In this document: positions 25,093 through 39,407 of the stretch, piece after piece
How the letters are laid out: each line of letters starts with the position of its first letter
Numbering within the stretch: position 1 is the stretch's first letter
Source: Nymphaea colorata
Taxonomy: Eukaryota > Streptophyta > Magnoliopsida > Nymphaeales > Nymphaeaceae
Direction: 5' to 3'
Assembly: GCF_008831285.2 (NCBI RefSeq)
Contig: NW_022204710.1
Location: forward strand, 1 to 50,444
DNA: 50,444 nucleotides
Made by a program: the position numbers and the translations under genes
The notes under the pieces: model-generated
What the model saw: the letters and a program-made list of their open reading frames with translations, nothing else
Database searches by the model: none
Told to the model about the DNA's origin: nothing

Positions 25093-26836
25093 TTCAATAT
25101 ACTAAATCATTTAATATAGACGTAACAACAAGTTAAGCACATTCAACTAAGTATGCGTGATCAAATGAATCACTTAAATATCACTCGTATTGAGACAAGT
25201 GACTTAGTGTGCGTATGGATACAAATGAATGAGATATAACAACATGTTCAACTTATTGAACAAACTACAAGGGATCAAACTAAACTAATCCATAGGTCTC
25301 CTCTACATCCTTATAAACTTGTGAGTTTTTATCGTTTAAATCGTTGATCATTGATGTCATAACGAGTGAAACACATTAGGTTAATTATAAGACACCAAAT
25401 GAATAACTCAAATCTCATTTATTTTCACACAAACTTGTGATTTGAATTCACTTAATCGAGCAATATGGAAGTAACAACAAGTTAAGCACATTCAATTAAG
25501 TATGTGTGATCATTTGAATCACTTAAATCGCACTTGTATTGATACGAACTTGTGATTTCAATCATTTAGATCGTGCACTATAGTTGTAACAATAAATTCA
25601 ACTCATCGGACTAACTACACGCGTTTATATCCACATGAACATGTGATTTCAATCATTTAAATCATTCATTATATATGTATTCCAAACGAACTTCTGCTAT
25701 CAATGCCACTAGGTCATTCTATACGTAAGTAAGAAATAGACACCAAATGAATCACTCGAATCTCATTCATTTTTGCACAAACTTGTGGTTTCAATCTACT
25801 CAATCATTTATTATAGACGTAACAACAAGTTAAACACATTCAATTAAGTATGCATGATTATATAAATCACTTAAATCTCACTTGTATTCGTACGAACATG
25901 TGATTTTAATCCTTTAGAACGTTCCCTATAGATGTAACAACAAATTCAACTCATCGGACTAACTACACGTGTACAAATATAGTAACTTCAACCATTTGTA
26001 TCCATACAAATTTGTGATTTCAACCATTTAAATCATTCATTATAGATGTAATAACAAGTGAAATACATTAGATTAACTATAAGGGACCAATATAGTGACT
26101 TGACTCTCATTCATTTCCAAATGGACTTTTTTCCTCAAGCCACTAAGTCATTCTTTACGTATGTAACAAATGGTTACGCACATTCAATTAAATATTAGTT
26201 ATCAAATGTATGTAAGAACAAGTAAAAATGAATCACATAATCTCTCGATTAAACATATGTGATCAAATGTAAGTAATAACAAGTGAAACACATTAAGTTG
26301 CCTGTAAGAAACCAAATGAATCACTCGAATCTCATTCATTTTCATATAAACCTATGATTTGAATTTACTAAATCATTTAATATAAACGTACCAACAAGTT
26401 AAGTACATTCAATTAAATATGTGTAATTAATTGAATCACTTAAATCCCACTCGTATTGATGTGAACTTGTGCATCGATCACTATAGATGTAACAACATGT
26501 TCAACTTATCGTACAAACTAGAAAGGATCAAACTAATGCATAGGTCTGATTAATATCCATATAAACTTGTGAGTTTTAATTATTTAAATCATTGATCATG
26601 GATGTAATAACATGTGAAACACGTTAGGTTAACTATAAGACACCAAATGAATCACTCGAATCACATTCATTTTCATACAAACTTGTGATTTCAGTTCAAT
26701 TAATCAAGCAACATGGACGTAAGAATAAGTTAAGCACATTCAATTAAGTATGTGTGATCATTTGAATCACTTAAATCGCACTTGTATTGATACGAACTTG
26801 TAATTTCAATCCTTTTGATCGTGCACTATAGTCGTA

Positions 26837-27015
26837 CCAATACGAGTCAGATTTAAGTGATTCATATGATCACGCATACTTTATTGAATGTACTTGACTT
26901 ATTGTTATACCCATGTTAAATGATTTAGTAGATTGAAATCACAGGCTTGCATGCTTAATGAATGAGATTTGAGTGATTCATTTGGTGCCCTATTGTTAAC
27001 CTAATTCACTTGTTA
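26837..27015 (-). repeat. Inverted C/A segment, copy 10
   Basis: Complete, with TGCATGCTTAATG replacing TGCATGAAAATG; partner arm to about 27,079. Confidence 0.88.
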
Positions 27016-27488
27016 AGCACATTCAATTAAATTACAAGTGAAACACATTAGGTTAACTATATGACACCAAATGAATCACTTGTTAAGGACATCCGTATTA
27101 AGAATCATTATAAATGTAACAACTAGTGAAACACATTAGGTAAACTATAAGACACCAAATGAATCACTCGAATCTCATTCATTTTCATACAAACTTGTGA
27201 TTTCGATCTACTAAATCATTTAATATAGATATAACAATAACATTCAATTAAGCATGCATGATCATATGAATCATTTAAATCTCACTTGTATTGATAGGAA
27301 CGCGTGATTTCAATCCTTTAGATCGTTCACTATAGATGTAACAACAAATTCAACTCATCGGACTAATTACACGCATTCAAAGTAATGCATAGATCCCATT
27401 TGTATCCATATGAACTTGCGATTTCAATCATTTAAACCATTCATTATAGATGTAATAACAAGTGAAATACACTAGATTAACTGTAAGG

Positions 27489-30040
27489 GACCAACTTAAT
27501 GACCTGACTCTGATTCATTTCCAAACGAACTTCATATTTCAAGCCACTAAGTCATTCTATACGTATGTAACAAATGGCTACGCACACTCAATTAAATATA
27601 TTGATCAAATATATGTAATAACAAGTGAAAATGAATCATTTAATCTCTCAATTAAATATATGTGATCAAATATATGTAATAACAAGTGAAACATATTAGG
27701 TTACCTACAAGACACCAAATGAATCACTCAAATCTCATTCATTTCCATACAAACCTATGATTTCAATATACTAAATCATTTAATATAGACGTAACAACAA
27801 GTTAAGCACATTCAATTAAGTATGCGTGATCAAATGAATCACTTAAATCTCACTCGTATTGAGACGAGTGATTTAGTGTGCGTATGGATACAAATGAATG
27901 AGATGTAACAACATGTTCAACTTATTGAACAAACTACAAGGGTTCAAACTAAATTAATCCACAGGTCTCCTTTACATCCATATAAACTTCTGTGTTTTTA
28001 TCGTTTAAATCGTTGATCATAGATGTCATAACGAGTAAAACACATTAGGTTAATTATAAGACACCAAATGAATCACTCAAATCTCATTTATTTTCACACA
28101 AACTTGTGATTTAAATTCACTTAATCTAGCAATATGGATGTAACAACAAGTTAAGCACATTCAATTAAGTATGTGTGATCATTTGAATCACTTAAATCGC
28201 ACATTCAATTAAATACAAGTGATCAATTATATGTAATAACAAGTGAAAATAAATCACTTAAATCCCACTCGTATTGATACGAACTTGTGATTTCAATTCC
28301 TTACATCGATCACCATAGATGTAAGAACTACTTCAACTTATTGAACTAACAACAAGGGATCAAACTAATGCATAGGTCTCATTTATATCCATACAAACTT
28401 GTAAGTTTTAATCATTTAAATCACTGATCAAAGATGTAATAACAAGTATTTCAATCCTTTAGAACGTTCCCTATAGATGTAACAACAAATTCAACTCATC
28501 GGACTAACTAGACGTGTACAAATATAGTGACTTCAACCATTTGCATCCATATAAACTTGTGATTTCAACCATTTAAATCATTCATTATAGATGTAATAAC
28601 AAGTGAAATACATCAGATTAACTATAAGGGACCAATATAGTGACTTGACTCTCATTCATTTCCAAAGGGACTTCTTTTTTCAAGCAACTAAGTCATTCTA
28701 TACGTATGTAACAAATGGTTACGCACATTCAATTAAGTATAAGTTATCAAATGTATGTAAGAACAAGTAAAAATGAATCACATAATCTCTCAATTAAACA
28801 TAAGTGATCAAATGTATGTAATAACAAGTGAAACACATTAAGTTACCTGTAAGACATCAAATGAATCACTCGAATCCCATTCATTTTCATATAAACCTAT
28901 GATTTGAATTTACTAAATCATTTAATATAAACGTAACAACAACTTAAGTACACTCAATTAAATATGCGTGATCAATTGAATCACTTAAATCTCACTCGTA
29001 TTGATGTGAACTTGTGCATCGATCACTATAGGTGTAACAACATGTTCAACTTATCGTACAAACTAGAAAGGATCAAACTAATGCATAGGTCTCCTTTATA
29101 TCCATATAAACTTGTGAGTTTTAATTATTTAAATCATTGATCATGGATGTAATAACATGTGAAACACGTTAGGTTAACTATAAGATACCAAATGAATCAC
29201 TCGAATCACATTCATTTTCATACAAACTTGTGATTTCAGTTAACTTAATCAAGCAACATGGATGTAACAATAAGTTAAGCATATTCAATTAAGTATGTGT
29301 GATCATTTGAATCACTTAAATCGCACTTGTATTGATACGAACTTGTAATTTCAATCCTTTAGATCGTGCACTATAGTCGTACCAATACGAGTCAGATTTA
29401 AGTGATTCATATGATCACGCATACTTTATTGAATGTACTTGACTTATTGTTATATCCATGTTAAATGATTTAGCAGATTGAAATCACAGGCTTGCATGAA
29501 AATGAATGAGATTTGAGTGATTCATTTGGTGCCCTATTGTTAACCTAATTCACTTGTTAAGCAAATTCAATTAAATTACAAGTGAAACACATTAGGTTAA
29601 CTATATGACACCAAATGAATCGCTTGTTAAGGACATCCGTATTAAGAATCATTATAAATGTAACAACTAGTGAAACACATTAGGTAAACCATAGGACACC
29701 AAATGAATCACTCGAATCTCATTCATTTTCATACAAACTTGTGATTTCGATCTACTAAATCATTTAATATAGATGTAACAACAAGTTAAACACATTCAAT
29801 TAAGCATGCATGATCATACGAATCATTTAAATCTCACTTGTATTGGTACGAACACGTGATTTCAATCGTTTAGATCGTTCACTATAAATGTAACAACAAA
29901 TTCAACCCATCGGACTAATTACATGCATTCAAAGTAATGCATAGATCCCATTTGTATCCATATGAACTTGCGATTTCAATCATTTAAATCATTCATTATG
30001 GATGTAATAACAAGTGAAATACAGTAGATTAACTGTAAGG
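27489..30040 (+). repeat. HOR copy 11 with three deletions
   Basis: It is 2,552 bp long. Junctions lie at about 28,201 (A2 to D2), 28,250 (D2 to the end of A3) and 28,447 (C3 to B3, reading AACAAGTATTTCAATCC). From about 28,262 on it is nearly identical to copy 12, including the third junction. Confidence 0.92.
29382..29559 (-). repeat. Inverted C/A segment, copy 11
   Basis: Complete; shares TTAGCAGATTG and the following GCAAATTC loop variant with copy 12; partner arm to about 29,623 with GAATCGC. Confidence 0.88.
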
Positions 30041-33008
30041 GACCAACTTAGTGACCTGACTCTCATTCATTTCTAAACGAACTTCTTATTTCAAGCCACT
30101 AAGTCATTCTATACGTATGTAACAAATGGCTACGCACACTCAATTAAATATATTGATCAAATAATGTAATAACAAGTGAAAATGAATCATTTAACCTCTC
30201 AATTAAATATATGTGATCAAATATATGTAATAACAAGTGAAACATATCAGATTACCTACAAGACACCAAATGAATCGCTGAAATCTCATTCATTTCCATA
30301 CAAACCTATGTTTTCAATATACTAAATCATTTAATATAGACGTAACAACAAGTTAAACACATTCAATTAAGTATGCGTGATCAAATGAATCACTTAAATC
30401 TCACTCGTATTGAGACGAGTGATTTAGTGTTCGTATGGACACAAATGAATGAGATGTAACAACATGTTCAACTTATTGAACAAACTACAAGGGATCAAAC
30501 TAAACTAATCCATAGGTCTCCTTTACATCCTTATAAACTTGTGAGTTTTTATCGTTTAAATCGTCGATCATAGATGTCATAAGGAGTGAAACACATTAGG
30601 TTAATTATAAGACACCAAATGAATCACTCAAATCTCATTTATTTTCACACAAACTTGTGATTTGAATTCACTTAATCTAGCAATATGGATTTTACAACAA
30701 GTTAAGCACATTCAATTAAGTATGTGTGATCATTTGAATCACTTAAATCGCACTTGTATTGCTACGAACTTGTGATTTCAATCATTTAGATCGTGCACTA
30801 TAGTTGTAACAATAAATTCAACTAATCGGACTAACTACACGCGTTTGTATCCACATGAACATGTGATTTGAATCATTTAAATCATTCGTTATATATGTAT
30901 TCCAAACGAACTTCTGGTATCAAAGCCACTAGGTCATTCTATACGTAAGCAAGAAATGGTCACGCGCATTCAATTAAATACAAGTGATTAATTATTTGTA
31001 ATAACAAATGAAAATGAATCACTTAATCTCTCAATTAAATATAAGTGATCAAATATATGTAATAACAAGTGAAACACATTAAGTTACTTACAAGACACCA
31101 AATGAATCACTCCAATATCATTCATTTTCATACAAACCTATGATTTTAATCTACTAAATCATTTAATATAGAGGTAACAACAAGTTAAGCACATTCAATT
31201 ACGTATGTGTGATAAAATGAATCACTTAAATCCCACTCGTATTGATACGAACTTGTGATTTCAATTCCTTACATCGATCACCATAGATGTAAGAACTACT
31301 TCAACTTATTGAACTAACAACAAGGGATCAAACTAATGCATAGGTCTCATTTATATCCATACAAACTTGTAAGTTTTAATCATTTAAATCACTGATCAAA
31401 GATGTAATAACAAGTATTTCAATCCTTTAGAACGTTCCCTATAGATGTAACAACAAATTCAACTCATCGGACTAACTAGACGTGTACAAATATAGTGACT
31501 TCAACCATTTGCATCCATATAAACTTGTGATTTCAACCATTTAAATCATTCATTATAGATGTAATAACAAGTGAAATACATCAGATTAACTATAAGGGAC
31601 CAATATAGTGACTTGACTCTCATTCATTTCCAAAGGGACTTCTTTTTTCAAGCAACTAAGTCATTCTATACGTATGTAACAAATGGTTACGCACATTCAA
31701 TTAAGTATAAGTTATCAAATGTATGTAAGAACAAGTAAAAATGAATCACATAATCTCTCAATTAAACATAAGTGATCAAATGTATGTAATAACAAGTGAA
31801 ACACATTAAGTTACCTGTAAGACATCAAATGAATCACTCGAATCCCATTCATTTTCATATAAACCTATGATTTAAATTTACTAAATCATTTAATATAAAC
31901 GTAACAACAAGTTAAGTACACTCAATTAAATATGCGTGATCAATTGAATCACTTAAATCTCACTCGTATTGATGTGAACTTGTGCATCGATCACTATAGG
32001 TGTAACAACATGTTCAACTTATCGTACAAACTAGAAAGGATCAAACTAATGCATAGGTCTCCTTTATATCCATATAAACTTGTGAGTTTTAATTATTTAA
32101 ATCATTGATCATGGATGTAATAACATGTGAAACACGTTAGGTTAACTATAAGATACCAAATGAATCACTCGAATCACATTCATTTTCATACAAACTTGTG
32201 ATTTCAGTTAACTTAATCAAGCAACATGGATGTAACAATAAGTTAAGCATATTCAATTAAGTATGTGTGATCATTTGAATCACTTAAATCGCACTTGTAT
32301 TGATACGAACTTGTAATTTCAATCCTTTAGATCGTGCACTATAGTCGTACCAATACGAGTCAGATTTAAGTGATTCATATGATCACGCATACTTTATTGA
32401 ATGTACTTGACTTATTGTTATATCCATGTTAAATGATTTAGCAGATTGAAATCACAGGCTTGCATGAAAATGAATGAGATTTGAGTGATTCATTTGGTGC
32501 CCTATTGTTAACCTAATTCACTTGTTAAGCAAATTCAATTAAATTACAAGTGAAACACATTAGGTTAACTATATGACACCAAATGAATCGCTTGTTAAGG
32601 ACATCCGTATTAAGAATCATTATAAATGTAACAACTAGTGAAACACATTAGGTAAACCATAGGACACCAAATGAATCACTCGAATCTCATTCATTTTCAT
32701 ACAAACTTGTGATTTCGATCTACTAAATCATTTAATATAGATGTAACAACAAGTTAAACACATTCAATTAAGCATGCATGATCATACGAATCATTTAAAT
32801 CTCACTTGTATTGGTACGAACACGTGATTTCAATCGTTTAGATCGTTCACTATAAATGTAACAACAAGTTCAACCCATCGGACTAATTACATGCATTCAA
32901 AGTAATGCATAGATCCCATTTGTATCCATATGAACTTGCGATTTCAATCATTTAAATCATTCATTATGGATGTAATAACAAGTGAAATACAGTAGATTAA
33001 CTGTAAGG
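30041..33008 (+). repeat. HOR copy 12, recent duplicate of copy 11
   Basis: It is 2,968 bp long. It carries the C3-to-B3 deletion (~188 bp, junction at about 31,415) with the same AACAAGTATTTCAATCC join as copy 11, plus dozens of shared private bases, for example GGTGTAACAAC, GAATCGCTTGTT, CATAGGACACC and TTAACCTCTC. Confidence 0.93.
32350..32527 (-). repeat. Inverted C/A segment, copy 12
   Basis: Lies exactly 2,968 bp from that of copy 11, with the same private bases; partner arm to about 32,591. Confidence 0.88.
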
Positions 33009-36000
33009 GACCAACTTAGTGACCTGACTCTCATTCATTTCTAAACGAACTTCTTATTTCAAGCCACTAAGTCATTATATACGTATGTAACAAATGGCTA
33101 CGCACACTCAATTAAATATATTGATCAAATAATGTAATAACAAGTGAAAATGAATCATTTAACCTCTCAATTAAATATATGTGATCAAATATATGTAATA
33201 ACAAGTGAAACATATCAGATTACCTACAAGACACCAAATGAATCGCTGAAATCTCATTCATTTCCATACAAACCTATGTTTTCAATATACTAAATCATTT
33301 AATATAGACGTAACAACAAGTTAAACACATTCAATTAAGTATGCGTGATCAAATGAATCACTTAAATCTCACTCGTATTGAGACGAGTGATTTAGTGTTC
33401 GTATGGACACAAATGAATGAGATGTAACAACATGTTCAACTTATTGAACAAACTACAAGGGATCAAACTAAACTAATCCATAGGTCTCCTTTACATCCTT
33501 ATAAACTTGTGAGTTTTTATCGTTTAAATCGTTGATCATAGATGTCATAAGGAGTGAAACACATTAGGTTAATTATAAGACACCAAATGAATCACTCAAA
33601 TCTCATTTATTTTCACACAAACTTGTGATTTGAATTCACTTAATCTAGCAATATGGATTTTACAACAAGTTAAGCACATTCAATTAAGTATGTGTGATCA
33701 TTTGAATCACTTAAATCGCACTTGTATTGCTACGAACTTGTGATTTCAATCATTTAGATCGTGCACTATAGTTGTAACAATAAATTCAACTAATCGGACT
33801 AACTACACGCGTTTGTATCCACATGAACATGTGATTTCAATCATTTAAATCATTCGTTATATATGTATTCCAAACGAACTTCTGGTATCAAAGCCACTAG
33901 GTCATTCTATACGTAAGCAAGAAATGGTCACGCGCATTCAATTAAATACAAGTGATTAATTATTTGTAATAACAAATGAAAATGAATCACTTAATCTCTC
34001 AATTAAATATAAGTGATCAAATATATGTAATAACAAGTGAAACACATTAGTTACTTACAAGACACCAAATGAATCACTCCAATATCATTCATTTTCATAC
34101 AAACCTATGATTTTAATCTACTAAATCATTTAATATAGAGGTAACAACAAGTTAAGCACATTCAATTACGTATGTGTGATAAAATGAATCACTTAAATCC
34201 CACTCGTATTGATACGAACTTGTGATTTCAATTCCTTACATCGATCACCATAGATGTGAGAACTAGTTCAACTTATTGAACTAACTACAAGGGATCAAAC
34301 TAATGCATAGGTCTCCTTTATATCCATACAAACTTGTAAGTTTTAATCATTTAAATAATTGATTAAAGATGTAATAACAAGTGAAACACAATAGGTCATC
34401 TACAAGACACCAAATGAATCACTCGAATCTCATTCATTTTCGCACAAACTTGTGATTTCAATCTACTAAATCATTTATTATAGACGTAACAACAAGTTAA
34501 ACATTCAATTAAGTACGCATGATTATATGAATCACTTAAATCTCACTTGTATTCGTACGAACATGTGATTTCAATCCTTTAGAACGTTCCCTATAGATGT
34601 AACAACAAATTCAACTCATCGGACTAACTACATGTGTACAAATATAGTGACTTCAACCATTTGTATCCATAATTATAGATGTAATAACGAGTGAAATACA
34701 TTAGATTAACTATAAGGGACCAATATAGTGACTTGACTTTCATTCATTTCCAAACGGACTTCTTTTTTCAAGCCACTAAGTCATTCTATACGTATGCAAC
34801 AAATGGTTACGCACATTCAATTAAATATAAGCTATCAAATTTTGTAAGAAAAAGTAAAAATGAATCACATAATCTCTCGATTAAACATATGTGATCAAAT
34901 GTATGTAATAACAAGTGAAACACATTAGATAACCTGTAAGACACCAAATGAATCACTCGAATCCCATTCATTTTCATATAAACCTATGATTTGAATTTAC
35001 TAAATCATTTAATATAAACGTAACAACAAGTTAAGTACATTCAATTAAATATGCGTGATCAATTGAATCACTTAAATCCCACTCGTATTGATGTGAACTT
35101 GTGCATCGATCACTATAGATGTAACAACATGTTCAACTTATCGTACAAACTAGAAAGGATCAAACTAATGCATAGGTCTCCTTTATATCCATATAAACTT
35201 GTGAGTTTTAGTTATTTAAAGCATTGATCATAGATGTAATAACATGTGAAACACGTTAGGTTAACTATAAGACACCAAATGAATCACTCGAATCACATTC
35301 ATTTTCATACAAACTTGTGATTTCAGTTCACTTAATCAAACAAGATGGATGTAACAATAAGTTAAGCACATTCAATTAAGTATGTGTGATCATTTGAATC
35401 ACATAAATTGAAATTGTGTTGATACGAACTTGTAATTTCAATCCTTTATATCGTGCACTATAGTCGTACCAATACGAGTCAGATTTAAGTGACTCATATG
35501 ATCACGCATACTTTATGGAATGTACTTAACTTATTGTCATATCCATGTTAAATGATTTAGTAGATTGAAATCACAGGCTTGCATGAAAATGAATAAGATT
35601 TGAGTGATTCATTTGGTGCCGTATTGTTAACCTACTTCACTTGTTAAGCACATTCAATTAAATTACAAGTGAAACACATTAGGTTAACTATATGACACCA
35701 AATGAATCACTTGTTAAGGACATCCGTATTAAGAATCATTATAAATGTAACAACTAGTGAAACACATTAGGTAAACCATAAGACACCAAATGAATCACTC
35801 GAATCTCATTCATTTTCATACAAACTTGTGATTTCGATCCACTAAATCATTTAATATAGATGTAACAACAAGTTAAACACATTCAATTAAGCATGCATGA
35901 TCATATGAATCATTTAAATCTCACTTGTATTGGTACGAACGCGTGATTTCAATCCTTCATATCGTTCACTATAGATGTAACAACAAATTCAACTCATCGG

Positions 36001-36127
36001 ACTAATTACACGCATTCAAAGTAATGCATAGATCCCATTTGTATCCATATGAACTTGCGATTTCAATCATTTAAATCATTCATTATAGATGTCATAACTA
36101 GTGAAATACACTAGATTAACTGTAAGG
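33009..36127 (+). repeat. HOR copy 13
   Basis: It is 3,119 bp. Up to about 34,200 it is still part of the recent duplicate (GAATCGCTGAAATC, ATGGATTTTACAAC, GTAAGCAAG); after that it reverts to the general consensus. A loss of about 40 bp at 34,670 joins TTGTATCCAT to AATTATAG, removing the start of C4. It ends in a tract (from about 35,590) that resembles copies 16-17. Confidence 0.9.
35469..35646 (-). repeat. Inverted C/A segment, copy 13
   Basis: Complete; carries TTATGGAATG, GAATAAGATTTG and GGTGCCGTATTG. The last two recur only in copy 16. Partner arm to about 35,710. Confidence 0.88.
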
Positions 36128-39100
36128 GACCAACTTAATGACCTGACTCTCATTCATTTCCAAACGAACTTCTTATTTCAAGCCACTAAGTCATTCTATA
36201 CGTATGAAACAAATGGCTACGCACACTCAATTAAATATATTGATCAAATATATGTAATAACAAGTGAAAATGATTCATTTAATCTCTCAATTAAATATAT
36301 GTCATCCAATATATGTAATAACAAGTGAAACATATTAGGTTACCTACAAGACACCAAATGAATCACTCAAATCTCATTCATTTCCATACAAACCAATGAT
36401 TTCAATATACTAAATCATTTTATATAGACGTAACAACAAGTTAAGCACATTCAATTAAGTATGCGTGATCAAATGAATCACTTAAATCTCACTCGTATTG
36501 AGACAAGTGATTTAGTGTGCGTATGGATACAAATGAATGAGATGTAACAACATGTTCAACTTCTTGAACAAACTACAAGGGATCAAACTAAACTAATCCA
36601 TAGGTCTCCTTTACATCCATATAAACTTGTGTGTTTTTATCGTTTAAATCGTTGATCATAGATGTCATAACGAGTGAAACACATTAGGTTAATTATAAGA
36701 CACCAAATGAATCACTCAAATCTCACTTATTTTCACACAAACTTGTGATTTGAATTCACTTAATCTAGCAATATGGATGTAACAACAAGTTAAGCACATT
36801 CAATTAAGTATGTGAGATCATTTGGATCACTTAAATCGCACTTGTATTGATACGAACTTGTGATTTCAATCATTTAGATCATGCACTATAGTTGTAACAA
36901 TAAATTCAACTCATCGAACTAACTACACGCGTTTGTATCCACATGAACATGTGATTTCAATCATTTAAATCCTTCGTTATATATGTATTCCAAACGAACT
37001 TCTGGTATCAAAGCCACTAGGTCATTCTATACGTAAGCAAGAAATGGTCACGCGCATTCAATTAAATACAAGTGATCAATTATATGTAATAACAAATGAA
37101 AATGAATCACTTAATCTCTCAATTAAATATAAGTGATCAAATATATGTAATAACAAGTGAAAAACATTAAGTTACTTACAAGACACCAAATGAATCACTC
37201 CAATATCATTCATTTTCATACAAACCTATGATTTTAATCTACTAAATCATTTAATATAGACGTAACAACAAGTTAAGCACATTCAATTACGTATGTGTGA
37301 TAAAATGAATCACTTAAATCCCACTCGTATTGATACGAACTTGTAATTTCAATTCCTTACATCGATCACCATAGATGTAAGAACTAGTTCAACTTATTGA
37401 ACTAACTACAATGGATCAAACTAATGCATAGGCCTCCTTTATATCCATACAAACTTGTAAGTTTTAATCATTTAAATAATTGATTAAAGATGTAATAACA
37501 AGTGAAACACAATAGGTTATCTACAAGACACCAAATGAATCACTCGAATCTCATTCATTTTCCCACAAACTTGTGATTTCAATCTACTAAATCATTTATT
37601 ATAGACATAACAACAAGTTAAACATTCAATTAAGTATGCATGATTATATGAATCACTTAAATCTCACTTGTATTCGTACGAACATGTGATTTCAATCCTT
37701 TAAAACGTTCCCTATAGATGTAACAACAAATTCAACTCATCGATTTGTATCCATAATTATAGATGTAATAACAAGTGAAATACATTAGATTAACTATAAG
37801 GGACCAATATAGTGACTTGACTTTCATTCATTTTCAAACGGACTTCTTTTTTCAAGCCACTAAGTCATTCTATACGTATGTAACAAATGCTTACGCACAT
37901 TCAATTAGATATAAGTTATCAAATGTATGTAAGAACAAGTAAAAATGAATCACATAATCTCTCGATTAAACATAAGTGATCAAATGTATGTAATAACAAG
38001 TGAAACACATTAAGTTACCAGTAAGACACCAAATGAATCACTCGAATCTCATTCATTTTCATATAAACCTATGATTTGAATTTACTAAATCATTTAATAT
38101 AAACGTAACAACAAGTTAAGTACATTCAATTAAATATGCGTGATCAATTGAATCACTTAAATCTCACTCGTATTGATGTGAACTTGTGCATCGATCACTA
38201 TAGATGTAACAACATGTTCAACTTATCGTACAAACTAGAAAGGATCAAACTAATGCATAGGTCTCCTTTATATCCATATAAACTTGTGAGTTTTAATTAT
38301 TTAAATAATTGATAATGAATGTAATAACATGTGAAACACGTTAGGTTAACTATAAGACACCAAATGAATCACTCGAATCACATTCATTTTCATACAAACT
38401 TGTGATTTCAGTTCACTTAATCAAGCAACATGGACGTAAGAATAAGTTAAGCACATTCAAGTAAGCATGTGTGATCATTTGAATCACTTAAATCGCACTT
38501 GTATTGATATGAACTTGTAATTTCAATCCTTTAGATCGTGCACTATAGTCGTACCAATACGAGTCAGATTTAAGTGATTTATATGATCACGCATACTTTA
38601 TTGAATGTACTTGACTTATTGTTATATCCATGTTAAATGATTTAGTAGATTGAAATCACAGGCTTGCATGAAAATGAATGAGATTTGAGTGATTCATTTG
38701 GTGCCCTATTGTTAACCTAATTCACTTGTTAAGCACATTCAATTAAATTACAAGTGAAATACATTAGGTTAACTATATGACACCAAATGAATCACTTGTT
38801 AAGGACATCCGTATTAAGAATCATTATAAATGTAACAACTAGTGAAACACATTAGGTAAACCATAAGATACCAAATGAATCACTCGAATCTCATTCATTT
38901 TTATACAAACTTGTGATTTCGATCTACTAAATCATTAAATATAGATGTAACAACAAGTTAAACACATTCAATTATGCATGCATGATCATATGAATGATTT
39001 AACTCTCACTTGTATTGGTACGAACGCGTGATTTCAATCATTTAGATCGTTCACTATAGATGTAACAACAAATTCAACTCATCGGACAAATTACATGCAT

Positions 39101-39207
39101 TAAAAGTAATGCATAGATCCCATTTGTATCCATATGGACATGCGATTTCAATAAATCATTCATTATAGATGTAATAACAAGTGAAATACACTAGATTAAC
39201 TGTAAGG
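36128..39207 (+). repeat. HOR copy 14
   Basis: It is 3,080 bp. Losses at about 37,742 and 37,755 remove the end of B3 and the start of C4; the second join (CCATAATTATAG) is the same as in copy 13. C6 lacks about 10 bp near 39,152. It shares AATTGATAATGAATG and TTTAACTCTCAC with copy 15. Confidence 0.9.
38554..38731 (-). repeat. Inverted C/A segment, copy 14
   Basis: Complete; GTGATTTATATG for GTGATTCATATG; partner arm to about 38,795. Confidence 0.88.
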
Positions 39208-39369
39208 GACCAACTTAATGACCTGACTATCATTCATTTCCGAACGAACTTCTTATTTCAAGCCACTAAGTCATTTATACGTATGTTACAAATGGCTACG
39301 CATACTCAATTAAATATATTGATTAAATATATGTAATAACAAGTGAAAATAAATCATTTAATCTCTCAA

Positions 39370-39407
39370 TTAAACACATTCAATTAAGTTAAACACATTC
39401 AATTAAG
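39370..39407 (+). repeat. Perfect 19 bp tandem duplication at a deletion join
   Basis: TTAAACACATTCAATTAAG occurs twice back to back at the point where D1 is joined to A1 in copy 15. Other copies have one such word here in A1, so it is tied to the deletion. Confidence 0.85.

Larger units (their letters stand above)
24560..27488 (+). repeat. HOR copy 10 with inserted D block and one deletion
   Basis: It is 2,929 bp long. An extra ~252 bp (24,841-25,092), made of the C2 tail plus a D2 block, is inserted inside A1. About 485 bp is lost at about 25,737, where D2 (AAGTAAGAAAT) jumps to the C3 tail (AGACACCAAATGAATC). Gain and loss together account for the length. Confidence 0.9.

Noticed and set aside
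34691-34894. A related open frame in C4/D3, also at 40,791.
   Set aside because: Same reasoning: GTG start, satellite sequence, present open only in some copies, no independent sign of coding.
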